64,000 nucleotides of DNA from Mesorhizobium sp. GbtcB19 (GCF_019091085.1 NZ_JAGXJY010000002.1:283683-347682), one strand, 5' to 3'. Positions 7,873 through 16,464 are shown, numbered from the stretch's first letter. Translations and numbers: made by a program. The notes: a model not told the origin generated them from the letters alone.

Positions 7873-8490
7873 TCAGGACCGCGGCGCGTTGAATTCCTGG
7901 TCCAGGGTTTCCGGCCGCTGGATGACGGCGAACTCGATGGCGACGCCGTCTTCGAAATGGCGCACCACTTGGCCGCGCATGGTTCCGAGCATGACCTGGA
8001 CGCCGATCGCCGGCTTGACGTCGATCTCGACCGCCGCGCCCGACAGTGACAGGTCGATGATGCGGCACTGATACTGGCGCCCATCGGTAAGCTGCAGAAC
8101 GCTCATCGGATTGCGCGGCGCCACGCGCTCGTGGCGACGGTCCTCGGGCAGGTCGAGCTCGTGCTTGTTGGCAAGCCAGGTGAGTTGCGCGGCAAGCTTG
8201 TCCTTCTTGCGATCCGAGGCGATGACGGTCATGGCGAAACCGTCCTGCGAGGTGCGCGTCACGACGCCTTCGACGCGGCCGATATGATCGATATAGGCGA
8301 TGACCTTTTCGCCCGGCATGCCGATGCGCTCCGTGCGCAGCGCAACATTGCCGGGTGACATGTCGATCACCTGGCATGGATGCTCGGTGCGGTCTTCCAG
8401 CATGAAGCGCCCGTAGATCTTGACGCGGACACGCTGAAAGTTGCGCCGTTCAGCTCGTGACGGTGCATAATCTACCGCCGCTGACCTCAT
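7873..8490 (-). CDS. Double PilZ-domain protein
   Basis: 205 residues carrying two PilZ-like domains. The first covers about residues 13-100: a RRNFQRVRV arginine-rich start, then VIDMSPGNVAL, where the usual DxSxxG has Asn for Gly. The second covers about 115-195: RRHERVAPR, then IIDLSLSGAAVEI with an intact DxSxxG. PilZ domains bind cyclic-di-GMP through the RxxxR and DxSxxG motifs, so the second domain is the more likely binder. There is no signal peptide or membrane segment; the protein is cytoplasmic. It could tie c-di-GMP to surface or motility control, but nothing in the neighbourhood fixes the target. A terminator follows. Confidence 0.88.
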   Translation of the reverse strand: MRSAAVDYAPSRAERRNFQRVRVKIYGRFMLEDRTEHPCQVIDMSPGNVALRTERIGMPGEKVIAYIDHIGRVEGVVTRTSQDGFAMTVIASDRKKDKLAAQLTWLANKHELDLPEDRRHERVAPRNPMSVLQLTDGRQYQCRIIDLSLSGAAVEIDVKPAIGVQVMLGTMRGQVVRHFEDGVAIEFAVIQRPETLDQEFNAPRS

Positions 8491-8621
8491 GACTGCCTAC
8501 ACCCCTTTGGCATTCCGCGCGACGATGCGAGGAATTTCGCCCAAAAAACTACAGCAAAGCAGGTTAACAAACGGGAAAAATCGGCCGCGAATGCCAACGC
8601 CAGGAGGTCGATTCCAGGCGG

Positions 8622-8659
8622 AAAAATTAACCGCGCGCGGGGCAAAAAACACGCGCGGT
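8622..8659 (-). terminator. Terminator of the PAS-domain gene
   Basis: ACCGCGCG (8630-8637) pairs with CGCGCGGT (8652-8659). On the minus strand the hairpin is followed by TAATTTTTCC, just beyond the stop of the PAS gene at 8665. Confidence 0.65.
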
Positions 8660-8664
8660 CGGGC

Positions 8665-9309
8665 TCATTCGTGACGACCGCCGTCGAGAACGACGAGATG
8701 GCGGATGCGGCGCACGCGGCCGAGTGCTGAAATCGTTTCCGGAGGGTCGAATTCGGCCGGGACGAGCGAGGGAACGTCGATCGCCGGCCGGTTCTTCAGG
8801 AACATCGGCTCCTTCTCGGGATCGATCACCCGGATCGTATCGATCAGCGCGTCGGCGAGCGGATCGGCGCCCAGCCAGAACGGCTTGTCGGCGGTGCTGA
8901 TGATGCCGAGGCAGCGCTGGTTCTCGGCGCCGCCGTCCAGCGGCAGGGCCAGGAGCTCGAACTTGTTGGAACGGCCGTTGCGGCTGAACCCCTCGAAGGT
9001 CATGAGCAGGACCGATTTCTGCTCGAAAACGCCCTGCATGAGGCGCGACACCAGCCGCTGGTCCTTCTCCCGCCAGAGCGAGGGAAAGGAGAAACCCTTG
9101 AGCTCGCGGCCGTAATAGGCGCAAAGCCTTGTGCCGGCCAACCGGAACACCGCTTCGCCGCGCGTGTCGCGCTCGAGGATGAAGGTGTCCGCCAAAAGCG
9201 ACTTGATGTCGGCCGGCTCCACTTCCGATCGCTTCGGGGCCAGGCGACCATCACGCAACTGGTTCCAATATTGGAACAGCGCGATCGATCCTTTTTCCTT
9301 CATTTCCAT
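8665..9309 (-). CDS. PAS-domain protein (PAS_5 type)
   Basis: 214 residues from ATG 9309, preceded by GGAG four bases upstream (a GTG at 9321 is possible and would add four residues). It is a single PAS-like domain with the layout of the alphaproteobacterial PAS_5 group: a FQYWNQLRDGRLAPKRSEVEP lead, DTFILERD, FRLAGTRLCAYYGRELKG, then a LPLDGGAENQRCLGIIS segment. No kinase, GGDEF or DNA-binding domain follows, so the output is unknown. The last 50 residues are charged and probably flexible. It is cytoplasmic. A GANTC-rich intergenic region lies upstream. Confidence 0.85.
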   Translation of the reverse strand: MEMKEKGSIALFQYWNQLRDGRLAPKRSEVEPADIKSLLADTFILERDTRGEAVFRLAGTRLCAYYGRELKGFSFPSLWREKDQRLVSRLMQGVFEQKSVLLMTFEGFSRNGRSNKFELLALPLDGGAENQRCLGIISTADKPFWLGADPLADALIDTIRVIDPEKEPMFLKNRPAIDVPSLVPAEFDPPETISALGRVRRIRHLVVLDGGRHE

Positions 9310-9560
9310 TCCGCTCCGCACAATCTGTCTTTTGATGTCCCATCGGCGAACAGACAGGGCGCCCTCCGATGACCTTCATGCGGTGCGGAGCAGGATGCGT
9401 GCCAGTATCGTTAACGTTTGTTCACGCTTCGGGGTCGTTAAGGTTAACAAGTGGTTTACATTGCGCGCCGCCGAGGCCTGTGGCACACCAAAACCACTCC
9501 AAAAACGGTCGTTTCAGCAGCGATCGGCAGCACTTCAGTCAGAGTTTATGGGGAGCAGGG

Positions 9561-9710
9561 GACTCGACCGGCCGTTCAGGGGGACACCTGGACGGCCTTC
9601 TTTTTGATTCGCCCTCGTTCCGATTCGCGCTTCTTCCGGTCGTGACTGTGGCGATTCGCTGTTTGTGATTCGAAAGGGCGTGATCTACATGCTCGCCCGA
9701 AACGCGAGTC
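9561..9710. promoter_or_regulatory. Cluster of six GANTC (CcrM-type) sites in the 419-bp gap before the rhomboid gene
   Basis: GANTC occurs at 9561 (GACTC), 9606, 9622, 9653, 9667 (all GATTC) and 9706 (GAGTC): six sites in 150 bp, against roughly one per 256 bp by chance. In alphaproteobacteria GANTC is methylated by the cell-cycle methylase CcrM, and clusters in promoters mark cell-cycle-timed transcription. The gap 9310-9728 otherwise holds an orphan terminator (9570-9605) and no protein-coding gene I can support. Confidence 0.5.
9570..9605 (+). terminator. Orphan rho-independent terminator, possibly of a small RNA
   Basis: GGCCGTTCAGG (9570-9580) pairs with CCTGGACGGCC (9587-9597) with one G-T wobble and a 6-base loop, followed by TTCTTTTT. 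No plus-strand gene ends upstream: the PAS gene runs leftward from 9309. The simplest reading is a small RNA transcribed from within 9320-9600, but no convincing promoter could be fixed. Confidence 0.5.
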
Positions 9711-9728
9711 CAGGACCCCAAAAGGCGC

Positions 9729-10466
9729 ATGAGCGAACCGGTAAGCCCTAATGAAACCGAACCGCTGCCGGACGAAGAGCCTGAGCCGCGGGGCCGCGAA
9801 CCCGTGTTCAACCTGCCGCCGGCGGTGCTGGCGGTGATCGGCATTTGCGTGGCGGTCCATCTGGTGCGCGCCTATCTGCTTACCGATGACCAGGATTTTG
9901 CCCTGCTCATTCGGGCAGCCTTCGTTCCCATTCGCTATTCCGGTCGATACGATCTTGATTTCTATGCCTTTTCCAGCCCCTTCACCTACGCGTTCCTGCA
10001 TGGCGGCGTGGCTCATCTGTTGATCAATATGGTCTGGCTCGCGGCCTTCGGTTCGCCTTTGGCCAATCGATTTGGCATGCTGCGCTTCGCGTTGTTCTTC
10101 GCGGTAACGAGCCTCGCTTCGGTCGTGCTCTTCTGGGCGCTCCATCCGCTCGGCGAGGTGCCGCTGGTCGGCGCGTCCGGCGCCATCTCCGGCATGATGG
10201 GGGCGGCGGCGCGCTACGGGTTCCGTGTCGACCGTTCGTCCGGCAGGGCGGCCTTCGCAGGCGAACCTCTGCCGATCGCGACCGTGATGCGCTCGCGCGG
10301 CGTCATGACATTTCTGGGTGTGTGGATGGTCATAAATCTCGCCACCGGTTTGCTCGGATTCGCGCCGGGTGTCGAAGGTCAGATCGCCTGGGAGGCCCAT
10401 ATCGGCGGCTTCGTCGCCGGCTTTTTCGGACTGCGTTTCTTCGACCGCCCGCGGGCTGCCGCCTAG
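9729..10466 (+). CDS. Rhomboid-family intramembrane serine protease
   Basis: 245 residues. After an acidic, Pro-rich cytoplasmic tail (residues 1-28) come six hydrophobic segments starting at PAVLAVIGICVAVHLV. The rhomboid signatures are present: HGGVAHLLINM (H91, H96, N100 of the oxyanion region), GASG with nucleophile Ser150, and catalytic His224 in WEAHIGGF in the last membrane segment. It should cleave membrane helices within the inner membrane; the substrate is unknown. The upstream region is rich in GANTC sites. Confidence 0.93.
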   Translation: MSEPVSPNETEPLPDEEPEPRGREPVFNLPPAVLAVIGICVAVHLVRAYLLTDDQDFALLIRAAFVPIRYSGRYDLDFYAFSSPFTYAFLHGGVAHLLINMVWLAAFGSPLANRFGMLRFALFFAVTSLASVVLFWALHPLGEVPLVGASGAISGMMGAAARYGFRVDRSSGRAAFAGEPLPIATVMRSRGVMTFLGVWMVINLATGLLGFAPGVEGQIAWEAHIGGFVAGFFGLRFFDRPRAAA

Positions 10467-10514
10467 TCCTTAGGCGCACTTGAAATGCAACCAATCACGG
10501 CGCACGATGTTGCC

Positions 10515-10599
10515 ATGCATGTCGCCCAAAAGCGCGTAGCGGTTTTGCGACAACGACATGCATCAAAACAAGATCTTAAAGCGCGCCACGGCGCGCTTT
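10515..10599 (-). repeat. Interspersed palindromic element, copy 1
   Basis: Two palindromic modules lie side by side: ATGCATGTCG (10515-10524) with CGACATGCAT (10554-10563), and AAAGCGCGC (10578-10586) with GCGCGCTTT (10591-10599). Read on the minus strand, the stretch aligns over about 75 bases with 39715-39789 on the plus strand (shared CCAAAACCGCT / TTTTGGGCGAC core and CGCGCTT edge). A 29-codon minus-strand frame (10470-10559) falls largely inside and is most likely a by-product of the repeat. Confidence 0.75.
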
Positions 10600-10683
10600 G
10601 AGCCACCCAGCGTCTTCGTAGGGCGCCGGGGCTCAAAAGCCGGTCGGGGCGGGGAGCCGGCGTCAAAGGCAGTGGAGGACGCC

Positions 10684-11115
10684 ATGACGGTTAAGGCAAT
10701 TCTTGAAAGCAAGGGCCATGACGTATTCACGCTCGGGCCCAATGAAAAACTGAGCGAGGCCATTCGCATGCTGGCCGAGCACAGGATCGGCGCGCTCGTC
10801 ATCACCAATGGCGATCGCAAGATCGTCGGCATTCTCTCGGAGCGCGACATCGTGCGGGTGGTGGCCAAAGAAGGCGCCGCCGCGCTCGACATCGCCGTGC
10901 GCTCGGCGATGACGCCGAAGGTGAAGATCTGCAACGAAAACCACACCGTCAACGAGGTCATGGAGATCATGACGCGCGGCCGCTTCCGCCATCTGCCGGT
11001 GGAGAAAAACGGGCTGCTCGACGGCATCGTCTCCATCGGTGACGTGGTCAAGCGCCGCATCGAGGATGTCGAGCGCGAAGCCGAGGAGATCAGGGCTTAC
11101 ATCGCCACCGCGTGA
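10684..11115 (+). CDS. CBS-domain-pair protein
   Basis: 143 residues from ATG 10684, with GGAGG 5 bases upstream fixing the start. The whole protein is a Bateman module. CBS1 covers about residues 5-60 (FTLGPNEKLSEAIRMLAEHRIGALVI, then KIVGILSERDIVRVV). CBS2 covers about 75-125 (TVNEVMEIMTRGRFRHLPV, then LLDGIVSIGDVVKRRI). Such pairs bind adenine nucleotides and sense energy state; free-standing ones act on unknown partners. The gene stands alone between a palindromic repeat and a convergent YjhX-like gene. Confidence 0.92.
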   Translation: MTVKAILESKGHDVFTLGPNEKLSEAIRMLAEHRIGALVITNGDRKIVGILSERDIVRVVAKEGAAALDIAVRSAMTPKVKICNENHTVNEVMEIMTRGRFRHLPVEKNGLLDGIVSIGDVVKRRIEDVEREAEEIRAYIATA

Positions 11116-11163
11116 GGCGGCGATAGCCGCCGGCTGTTGCCAGCCGGCGGTGTGCAGTGGAGT

Positions 11164-11421
11164 CTATCGGTTGTCGAGTTCGGCGCGGACGAGTTGGAGC
11201 CCGCGTCGGGTGATGCGGTACGGACCGCCATCCGTCGAGGAAACCGCTTTCTTCCGCCTCAGTTTTCGAAACAGCTCCAGGTCGAAGCCCGGATAGCGCC
11301 AGCCGTCGCGGGTCAGGCACTGGACCGAGGCGATCTTCCTGCTCTCGTTCTTTTCGATTTCGATACGCCCGCCTTGCGCGAGCAAGTGCAGGATGCGCTG
11401 TTCGTTGCGCGAAATGTCCAT
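11164..11421 (-). CDS. YjhX-family protein (UPF0386)
   Basis: 85 residues from ATG 11421. It matches the YjhX pattern throughout: MDISRNEQRILHLLAQGG at the start, a middle V-x-C-L-T-R-D-G segment, then FRKLRRKKAVSS and the ending GGPYRITRRGLQLVRAELDNR-like tail. E. coli YjhX has been proposed as a toxin paired with YjhQ, a GNAT acetyltransferase. No GNAT gene is adjacent here (the nearest is at 13231 on the other strand), so this copy is an orphan. The fold is a small winged-helix-like domain. Confidence 0.9.
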   Translation of the reverse strand: MDISRNEQRILHLLAQGGRIEIEKNESRKIASVQCLTRDGWRYPGFDLELFRKLRRKKAVSSTDGGPYRITRRGLQLVRAELDNR

Positions 11422-11726
11422 TGGAGAAATTCCCGGGAAAAACAACAAAAGCCGCCGCCGCGAGACATCGCGGCACGGGGTTTCAGGTTTTTCTGCCCTG
11501 CCTCGGCTTCGAGGTCAGGGCTTCACCGGGACTGAGCGTAAGTGGACATCCACTCTCCATTGGGATGGGCGTCCTATAGGCGAAAGCCGCCGAAAAGGCC
11601 AGCGCGCGGCTTTGCACTTGTCTCACAAGGCTTGTCTCGCAGGGCGGTTTGGACTAGCGAGTGTTGCGATTTTCGCATCACGATATGCAAATCGTACCGT
11701 CCCACGCATGCTATCCGCAGGCCCCC

Positions 11727-13226
11727 ATGACCATCATCGACACCCGCACCCCCGACGCAAAACGCCTGATCCCCGGCGCCACCGGCGATTGGGAAATCAT
11801 CATCGGGCTCGAAGTGCATGCGCAAGTGATCTCTGAGGCCAAGTTGTTCTCCGGCGCCTCGACGTCGTTCGGCGCGGCGCCCAACGCCAATGTCAGCCTG
11901 GTCGACGCGGCGATGCCGGGCATGCTGCCGGTCATCAACGAGGAATGCGTCAAGCAGGCGATCCGCACCGGGTTGGGCTTGAAGGCCGCGATCAACCACA
12001 AGTCGGTCTTCGACCGGAAGAACTATTTCTATCCGGACCTGCCGCAGGGCTACCAGATCTCGCAGTTCAAGCAGCCGATCGTCGGCGAGGGCAAGGTGAT
12101 CGTTTCGGTTGGCCCCGACCGCCAGGGCGAGTTCGAGGACATCGAGGTCGGCATCGAGCGCCTGCATTTGGAGCAGGACGCCGGCAAGTCGATGCACGAC
12201 CAGCACCCGACCATGTCCTATGTCGATCTCAACCGCTCCGGCGTGGCGCTGATGGAGATCGTCTCCAAGCCCGACATCCGCTCGGCCGACGAAGCCAAGG
12301 CCTACGTCACCAAGCTGCGCTCGATCATGCGCTATCTCGGCACTTGCGACGGCAACATGGACGAAGGCTCGCTGCGCGCCGACGTCAACGTCTCGGTGCG
12401 CCGTCCGGGCGGCGAATTCGGCACGCGCTGCGAGATCAAGAACATGAACTCGATCCGCTTCATCGGCCAGGCCATCGAATACGAGGCGCGTCGGCAGATC
12501 GCCATCCTGGAGGATGGCGGCAAGATCGATCAGGAGACACGCCTATTCGACCCGAACAAGGGCGAGACGCGTTCGATGCGCTCGAAGGAAGAAGCGCACG
12601 ACTATCGCTATTTCCCGGATCCCGACCTTTTGCCGCTGGAATTCGACCAGGCCTATGTCGACGCGCTCGCCAAGGAACTGCCCGAACTGCCCGACGACAA
12701 GAAGGCGCGCCTGGTCGATGTGCTCGGTCTGTCGGCCTACGACGCTTCCGTCCTGGTGTCGGAGAAGCCGATTGCCGACTATTTCGAGAAAGTGGCCTCC
12801 GGTCGCGACGGCAAGCTCGCCGCCAACTGGGTCATCAACGATCTGCTGGGACAGCTGAACAAGGCCGGCAAAGATATTGAAAATGCTCCGGTTTCTCCGG
12901 AGCAGCTGGGCTCCGTTCTCGACCTGATCAAGGAAGGCACCATCTCCGGCAAGATCGCCAAGGACCTGTTCGAGATCGTCTGGAACGAGGGCGGCGATCC
13001 GCGTGAGCTCGTCGAAAGCCGCGGCATGAAACAGGTCACCGACACCGGCGCCATCGAGAAGGCGGTCGACGAGGTCATCGCCGCCAACCCGGACAAGGCC
13101 GAGCAGGCGCGCGCCAAGCCGAGCATGGCCGGCTGGTTCGTCGGTCAGGTGATGAAGGCGACGGGCGGCAAGGCCAACCCGCAGGCGGTCAACGACCTGG
13201 TCAAGGCCAAGCTCGGCATCGAGTAG
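11727..13226 (+). CDS. gatB: Asp-tRNA(Asn)/Glu-tRNA(Gln) amidotransferase subunit B
   Basis: 499 residues from ATG 11727 (the frame opens earlier at 11661 without family similarity). GatB phosphorylates misacylated Glu-tRNA(Gln) or Asp-tRNA(Asn) and, with GatA and GatC, transamidates it. Signature stretches are [55 protein letters not shown] and [13 protein letters not shown] in the catalytic cradle. The C-terminal helical YqeY-like tail ends [13 protein letters not shown]. gatA and gatC are not in the window. A GNAT gene follows after 4 bases. Confidence 0.97.
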   Translation: MTIIDTRTPDAKRLIPGATGDWEIIIGLEVHAQVISEAKLFSGASTSFGAAPNANVSLVDAAMPGMLPVINEECVKQAIRTGLGLKAAINHKSVFDRKNYFYPDLPQGYQISQFKQPIVGEGKVIVSVGPDRQGEFEDIEVGIERLHLEQDAGKSMHDQHPTMSYVDLNRSGVALMEIVSKPDIRSADEAKAYVTKLRSIMRYLGTCDGNMDEGSLRADVNVSVRRPGGEFGTRCEIKNMNSIRFIGQAIEYEARRQIAILEDGGKIDQETRLFDPNKGETRSMRSKEEAHDYRYFPDPDLLPLEFDQAYVDALAKELPELPDDKKARLVDVLGLSAYDASVLVSEKPIADYFEKVASGRDGKLAANWVINDLLGQLNKAGKDIENAPVSPEQLGSVLDLIKEGTISGKIAKDLFEIVWNEGGDPRELVESRGMKQVTDTGAIEKAVDEVIAANPDKAEQARAKPSMAGWFVGQVMKATGGKANPQAVNDLVKAKLGIE

Positions 13227-13230
13227 GGCG

Positions 13231-13719
13231 ATGTTCGTCCGCACCGCCAGCGAACGCGATCTGGTTGCGGTCCGTGCGCTGCTGGTCGAGACATGGCATG
13301 CGACCTACGACGCCATCTACGGCGCCGAAAAGGTCACCGAGATCACCGACGACCGGCATTCGATCGCCTCGCTCAAGGCGCGGCTGACGCGGCCGAATTC
13401 CGAATTCCTGGTCGCCGACGACGGCAAGCGGCTCGGCGGCATGGCATTCGCCGCCGCCACCAGCGACCCGAAGATCGTCCTTCTGAACCAGCTCTACGTG
13501 CATCCGGCCTGGCAGCGGCAAGGGATCGGCCAGTCGCTGCTCGACGAGGTCGAGGCCAGCTTTCCGGAGATGCATACGCTGCGTCTCGAGGTCGAGGAAG
13601 CCAATGCCGTGGCGATCGCTTTCTACGAGGCCAATGGGTTCCGGCCGGCAGGCAGGACAGCCGATTGCGGCGGCAATTCAGGATTGCCCGCGCTCATTCT
13701 GGAGAAGCGGCTCGGCTAG
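13231..13719 (+). CDS. GNAT-family N-acetyltransferase
   Basis: 162 residues starting 4 bases after gatB, so probably co-transcribed. It has the acetyl-CoA binding core of GNAT proteins: LYVHPAWQRQGIGQSLL (motif A, R/Q-x-x-G-x-G/A) at about residues 88-105, then LRLEVEEANAVAIAFYEANGF (motif B). The N-terminal half (VRALLVETWHATYDAIYGAEKV) is the common lead of small-molecule or ribosomal-protein acetyltransferases. The substrate cannot be predicted. Confidence 0.9.
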   Translation: MFVRTASERDLVAVRALLVETWHATYDAIYGAEKVTEITDDRHSIASLKARLTRPNSEFLVADDGKRLGGMAFAAATSDPKIVLLNQLYVHPAWQRQGIGQSLLDEVEASFPEMHTLRLEVEEANAVAIAFYEANGFRPAGRTADCGGNSGLPALILEKRLG

Positions 13720-13853
13720 ATCGTCGGCGCGCGTCCTCCTGCATCATCGCGCGGTTTTGATTTGATTGCGTCATCCGCCTCATCAAACCTGTTCTCTGCA
13801 GCGTCCGCACCCGCCACGAGGCAAGGAGCGCCGCTCCGCTCAGGGGGAGAACC

Positions 13854-14552
13854 ATGCCGAGCTTGCCGGAATTGATGCCGACCGAAGTGTCGGACGAGAC
13901 TTTTGGCGGTGTGACCTATCACGTCGCCGGCGAACTGGTGCCGGTGCTGTCGGTCGATGTGACCAACATGCCGGTCTATTTCGAACACCACATCCTGCTC
14001 TGGAAGAATACCTCGATCACCATCGGCCTGAAGTCGCTGAAGGGCGCGCTGAAGCGCATGATCGCCGGCATGCAGATATTCGTCACCGAGGCCTCCGGGC
14101 CTGGCATCATCGCCTTCAGCCGCGACGGTCCGGGCCATATCGTGCCGATCCATCTCAGACGCGGCGAGGAGATCCAGGTGCGCGAGCATCAGTTTCTCGC
14201 CGCCACCGCCAGCGTCGACTACACCTTCGAGCGCGTGCGCGGCCTTGGGACAATGCTGTTCGGCCAGAGCGGCTTCTTCATCGACCGTTTCCGTGGCGAG
14301 ACAGGCGACGGCATCGTCTGGCTGCACGGTTACGGCAACGTCTTCGAGAAGGTTCTGGCCCCCGGCGAGACCATCGACATCGAGCCGGGCGGCTGGCTGT
14401 TCAAGGACGCTTCGGTGAGGATGGATACCAGGATCGACAAGCTTTCCAGCGGCTTCTTCGGCGCCGCCATGAACTTCGTCGTCAACCGCTTCACCGGCCC
14501 TGGTCGCGTCGGCATCCAGTCGATGTATCTGCATATGCCGTCGGAAGAGTAG
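13854..14552 (+). CDS. AIM24 / TIGR00266-type protein
   Basis: 232 residues forming a double-stranded beta-helix of the AIM24 family (named for a yeast mitochondrial protein). Typical segments are MPVYFEHHILLWKNTSI, GLKSLKGALKRMIAGMQIF, ASGPGIIAFSRDGPGHI and a C-terminal INKLSSGFFGAAMNFV-like GEG/SGFFG motif. No enzymatic activity is established for the family. There is no signal peptide. It ends 11 bases before the convergent panC gene. Confidence 0.87.
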   Translation: MPSLPELMPTEVSDETFGGVTYHVAGELVPVLSVDVTNMPVYFEHHILLWKNTSITIGLKSLKGALKRMIAGMQIFVTEASGPGIIAFSRDGPGHIVPIHLRRGEEIQVREHQFLAATASVDYTFERVRGLGTMLFGQSGFFIDRFRGETGDGIVWLHGYGNVFEKVLAPGETIDIEPGGWLFKDASVRMDTRIDKLSSGFFGAAMNFVVNRFTGPGRVGIQSMYLHMPSEE

Positions 14553-14563
14553 GCGCTACGCGG

Positions 14564-15415
14564 TCAGACGGAGGGGATTTCCACATTGTCGATCAGCCGC
14601 GTCGCGCCGAGCCAGGCTGCCGCGAGCAGGCGGCCGTCGCGGTCGCGCCGCCAGGGGGCGAGTGTCACGGCCTCTCGTGCGGCGACATAGTCGACCTTCT
14701 GAAAGCCCGCCTGCACGAGTGCTTCCGTGGCAATGTTCGTGGCGCGGGTCTCGTTCGCGCCGGACGCGAGTTCGGCCGCCGTGCGGCGCAGGATCACGTT
14801 GAGCTGGCGCGCGATATCGAGCTCGGCCTCGCCGAGATAGGCATTGCGCGACGACATGGCGAGGCCGTGCGCATCGCGCACCGTCGGCGCGCCGACGATC
14901 TCGACGGGCAGGTCGATATCGCGACAGAGCTGCCTGACGACGCAAAGCTGCTGGTAGTCCTTTTCGCCGAACACCGCGCAATCGGGCGTCGCCTGCAGGA
15001 AGAGCTTTGCCACCACGGTCGCGACGCCGTCGAAGAAATTCGGCCTGAAGTCCGTTTCGAGGCCGGAGGAGGGGCCGCCCACCGAGATTTTGGTGGCGAA
15101 GCCGGCCGGGTACATTTCCGCCACGCCGGGCGTGAAGGCGAGATGTGCGCCCGCGTCCTGCAACCCGTCGAGATCGCGCGCCAGCTGACGTGGGTATTTG
15201 TCGAGGTCTTCCGTCGGCGCGAACTGGGTCGGATTGACGAAGATCGAGACGACGCAGCGCTCGGCCCGCTCGAGCGCGATCCTGACCAGGGAGATATGGC
15301 CGTCATGCAGCGCGCCCATGGTCGGCACCATGGCGACCTTGAGGCCGGTCCGCCGCCAGTCCCGGACCTGCGCGCGAAGGGCGGCGACGCTGTCGACGAC
15401 GATGGGAGCGGTCAT
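14564..15415 (-). CDS. panC: Pantothenate synthetase
   Basis: 283 residues. It condenses D-pantoate with beta-alanine using ATP, the last step of pantothenate synthesis, in the cytoplasm. The nucleotide-binding motif VPTMGALHDGHISLVR at about 30-45 contains the two HIGH-like histidines. Other marks are SIFVNPTQFAPTEDLDKYPR, FGEKDYQQL and the MSSRNAYL loop (the KMSKS counterpart). Its ATG overlaps the panB stop by 4 bases, giving tight translational coupling. Confidence 0.97.
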   Translation of the reverse strand: MTAPIVVDSVAALRAQVRDWRRTGLKVAMVPTMGALHDGHISLVRIALERAERCVVSIFVNPTQFAPTEDLDKYPRQLARDLDGLQDAGAHLAFTPGVAEMYPAGFATKISVGGPSSGLETDFRPNFFDGVATVVAKLFLQATPDCAVFGEKDYQQLCVVRQLCRDIDLPVEIVGAPTVRDAHGLAMSSRNAYLGEAELDIARQLNVILRRTAAELASGANETRATNIATEALVQAGFQKVDYVAAREAVTLAPWRRDRDGRLLAAAWLGATRLIDNVEIPSV

Positions 15416-16251
15416 GTCTCGTCCTTGCCGGATGCGGTCGTGAAGACGTGGTCGGAGCCGGGGAAGGCGCGGCTGCGCACCTCGGCGGCGTAGCGCTCGG
15501 CGGCACTCGCTACCACACTGCGCAAGTCGGCGTATTCCTTGACGAATTTCGGCACGCGGTCGACGGTCAGGCCGACCATGTCGTCGATCACCAGGATCTG
15601 ACCGTCGCAGTCGGCGCTGGCGCCGATACCGATCGTCGGTATGGAAATATGACGGGTCAGCTTCGCGGCCACGGCCTCCATCGTGCCCTCGATGACGACG
15701 GAGAAGGCACCGGCCTTTTCCACCGCCTCGGCATCGCGGAAAAGCGCTGCGATGTTCTCCTCCGTGCGGCCCTTGATCCTGTAGCCGCCGTCCTTCTCCA
15801 CCGACTGCGGCTGCAGGCCGATATGACCCATGACCGGTATTCCCGCCGCGATGATCGCCGCAATCTGCGCTGCCATGTCGACGCCGCCTTCGAGCTTCAC
15901 GGCCTGGCAGCCTGTTTCCTCGGCGATGCGCTTTGCCGCCGCCGCGGCCTGTGCCGGCGAGGCCTCATAGCTGCCGGCCGGCATGTCGACCACGACGCAG
16001 GCTCTGGCCGAGCCGCGCATCACGGCCTGGCCGTGGGCGATCATCATGTCCAGCGAGGCGCCGAGGGTCGTGGCGTGACCATGCAAGACCATGGCGACGC
16101 TGTCGCCGACCAGGAGCAGGTCGACGTGCGGATCGAGCAGGCGGGCGACAGGGTAGGTGTAGGCGGTGAGGCAGACGATCGGCACGCCGCCCTTGCGGCG
16201 GCGAATGGCTTCGGCGTTGATCCGGCTGTCGGCGGACGGATCACGTGTCAA
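15412..16251 (-). CDS. panB: Ketopantoate hydroxymethyltransferase
   Basis: 279 residues, the first committed enzyme of pantothenate synthesis, transferring a hydroxymethyl group from 5,10-methylene-THF to alpha-ketoisovalerate. The TIM-barrel marks are ICLTAYTYPVARLLD-like, VDLLLVGDSVAMVLHGH, VVVDMPAGSYEAS, AVKLEGG, GHIGLQPQSV, IPTIGIGASADCDGQILVIDD (which carries the conserved G-I-G-A) and a VPKFVKEYADL tail. It is first gene of panB-panC, overlapping panC by 4 bases. Confidence 0.97.
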   Translation of the reverse strand: MTRDPSADSRINAEAIRRRKGGVPIVCLTAYTYPVARLLDPHVDLLLVGDSVAMVLHGHATTLGASLDMMIAHGQAVMRGSARACVVVDMPAGSYEASPAQAAAAAKRIAEETGCQAVKLEGGVDMAAQIAAIIAAGIPVMGHIGLQPQSVEKDGGYRIKGRTEENIAALFRDAEAVEKAGAFSVVIEGTMEAVAAKLTRHISIPTIGIGASADCDGQILVIDDMVGLTVDRVPKFVKEYADLRSVVASAAERYAAEVRSRAFPGSDHVFTTASGKDET

Positions 16252-16464
16252 TCGTCACCTCCCTCAAGACGCGCCCGGAACGGACCGGCCGAGCTTTAGA
16301 AAGACAGGCCGCGCTTGGCAAGCGGCGCTGTCGCAGGCGCCAGCGGTGCATCGATTTAGCGCACGAAGCATTTACGTTCAGGACATGGCAAAACCCTTGC
16401 CTTCGCGTTTGCGTGACGCCATAAGCAGGAAACGGGCGCAGCCGCTGCCGCCGCGAGGATCTGG

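Noticed and set aside
10470..10559. 29-codon minus-strand frame with a GDMHGN string resembling a phosphoesterase motif
   Set aside because: It lies largely in the palindromic repeat at 10515-10599; the motif arises from the repeat sequence, and the frame is too short for a phosphoesterase fold.
13766..15493. 575-codon plus-strand frame over the AIM24 gene and panC
   Set aside because: The AIM24 (plus, other frame) and panC (minus) genes both have clear family motifs; this frame has none.
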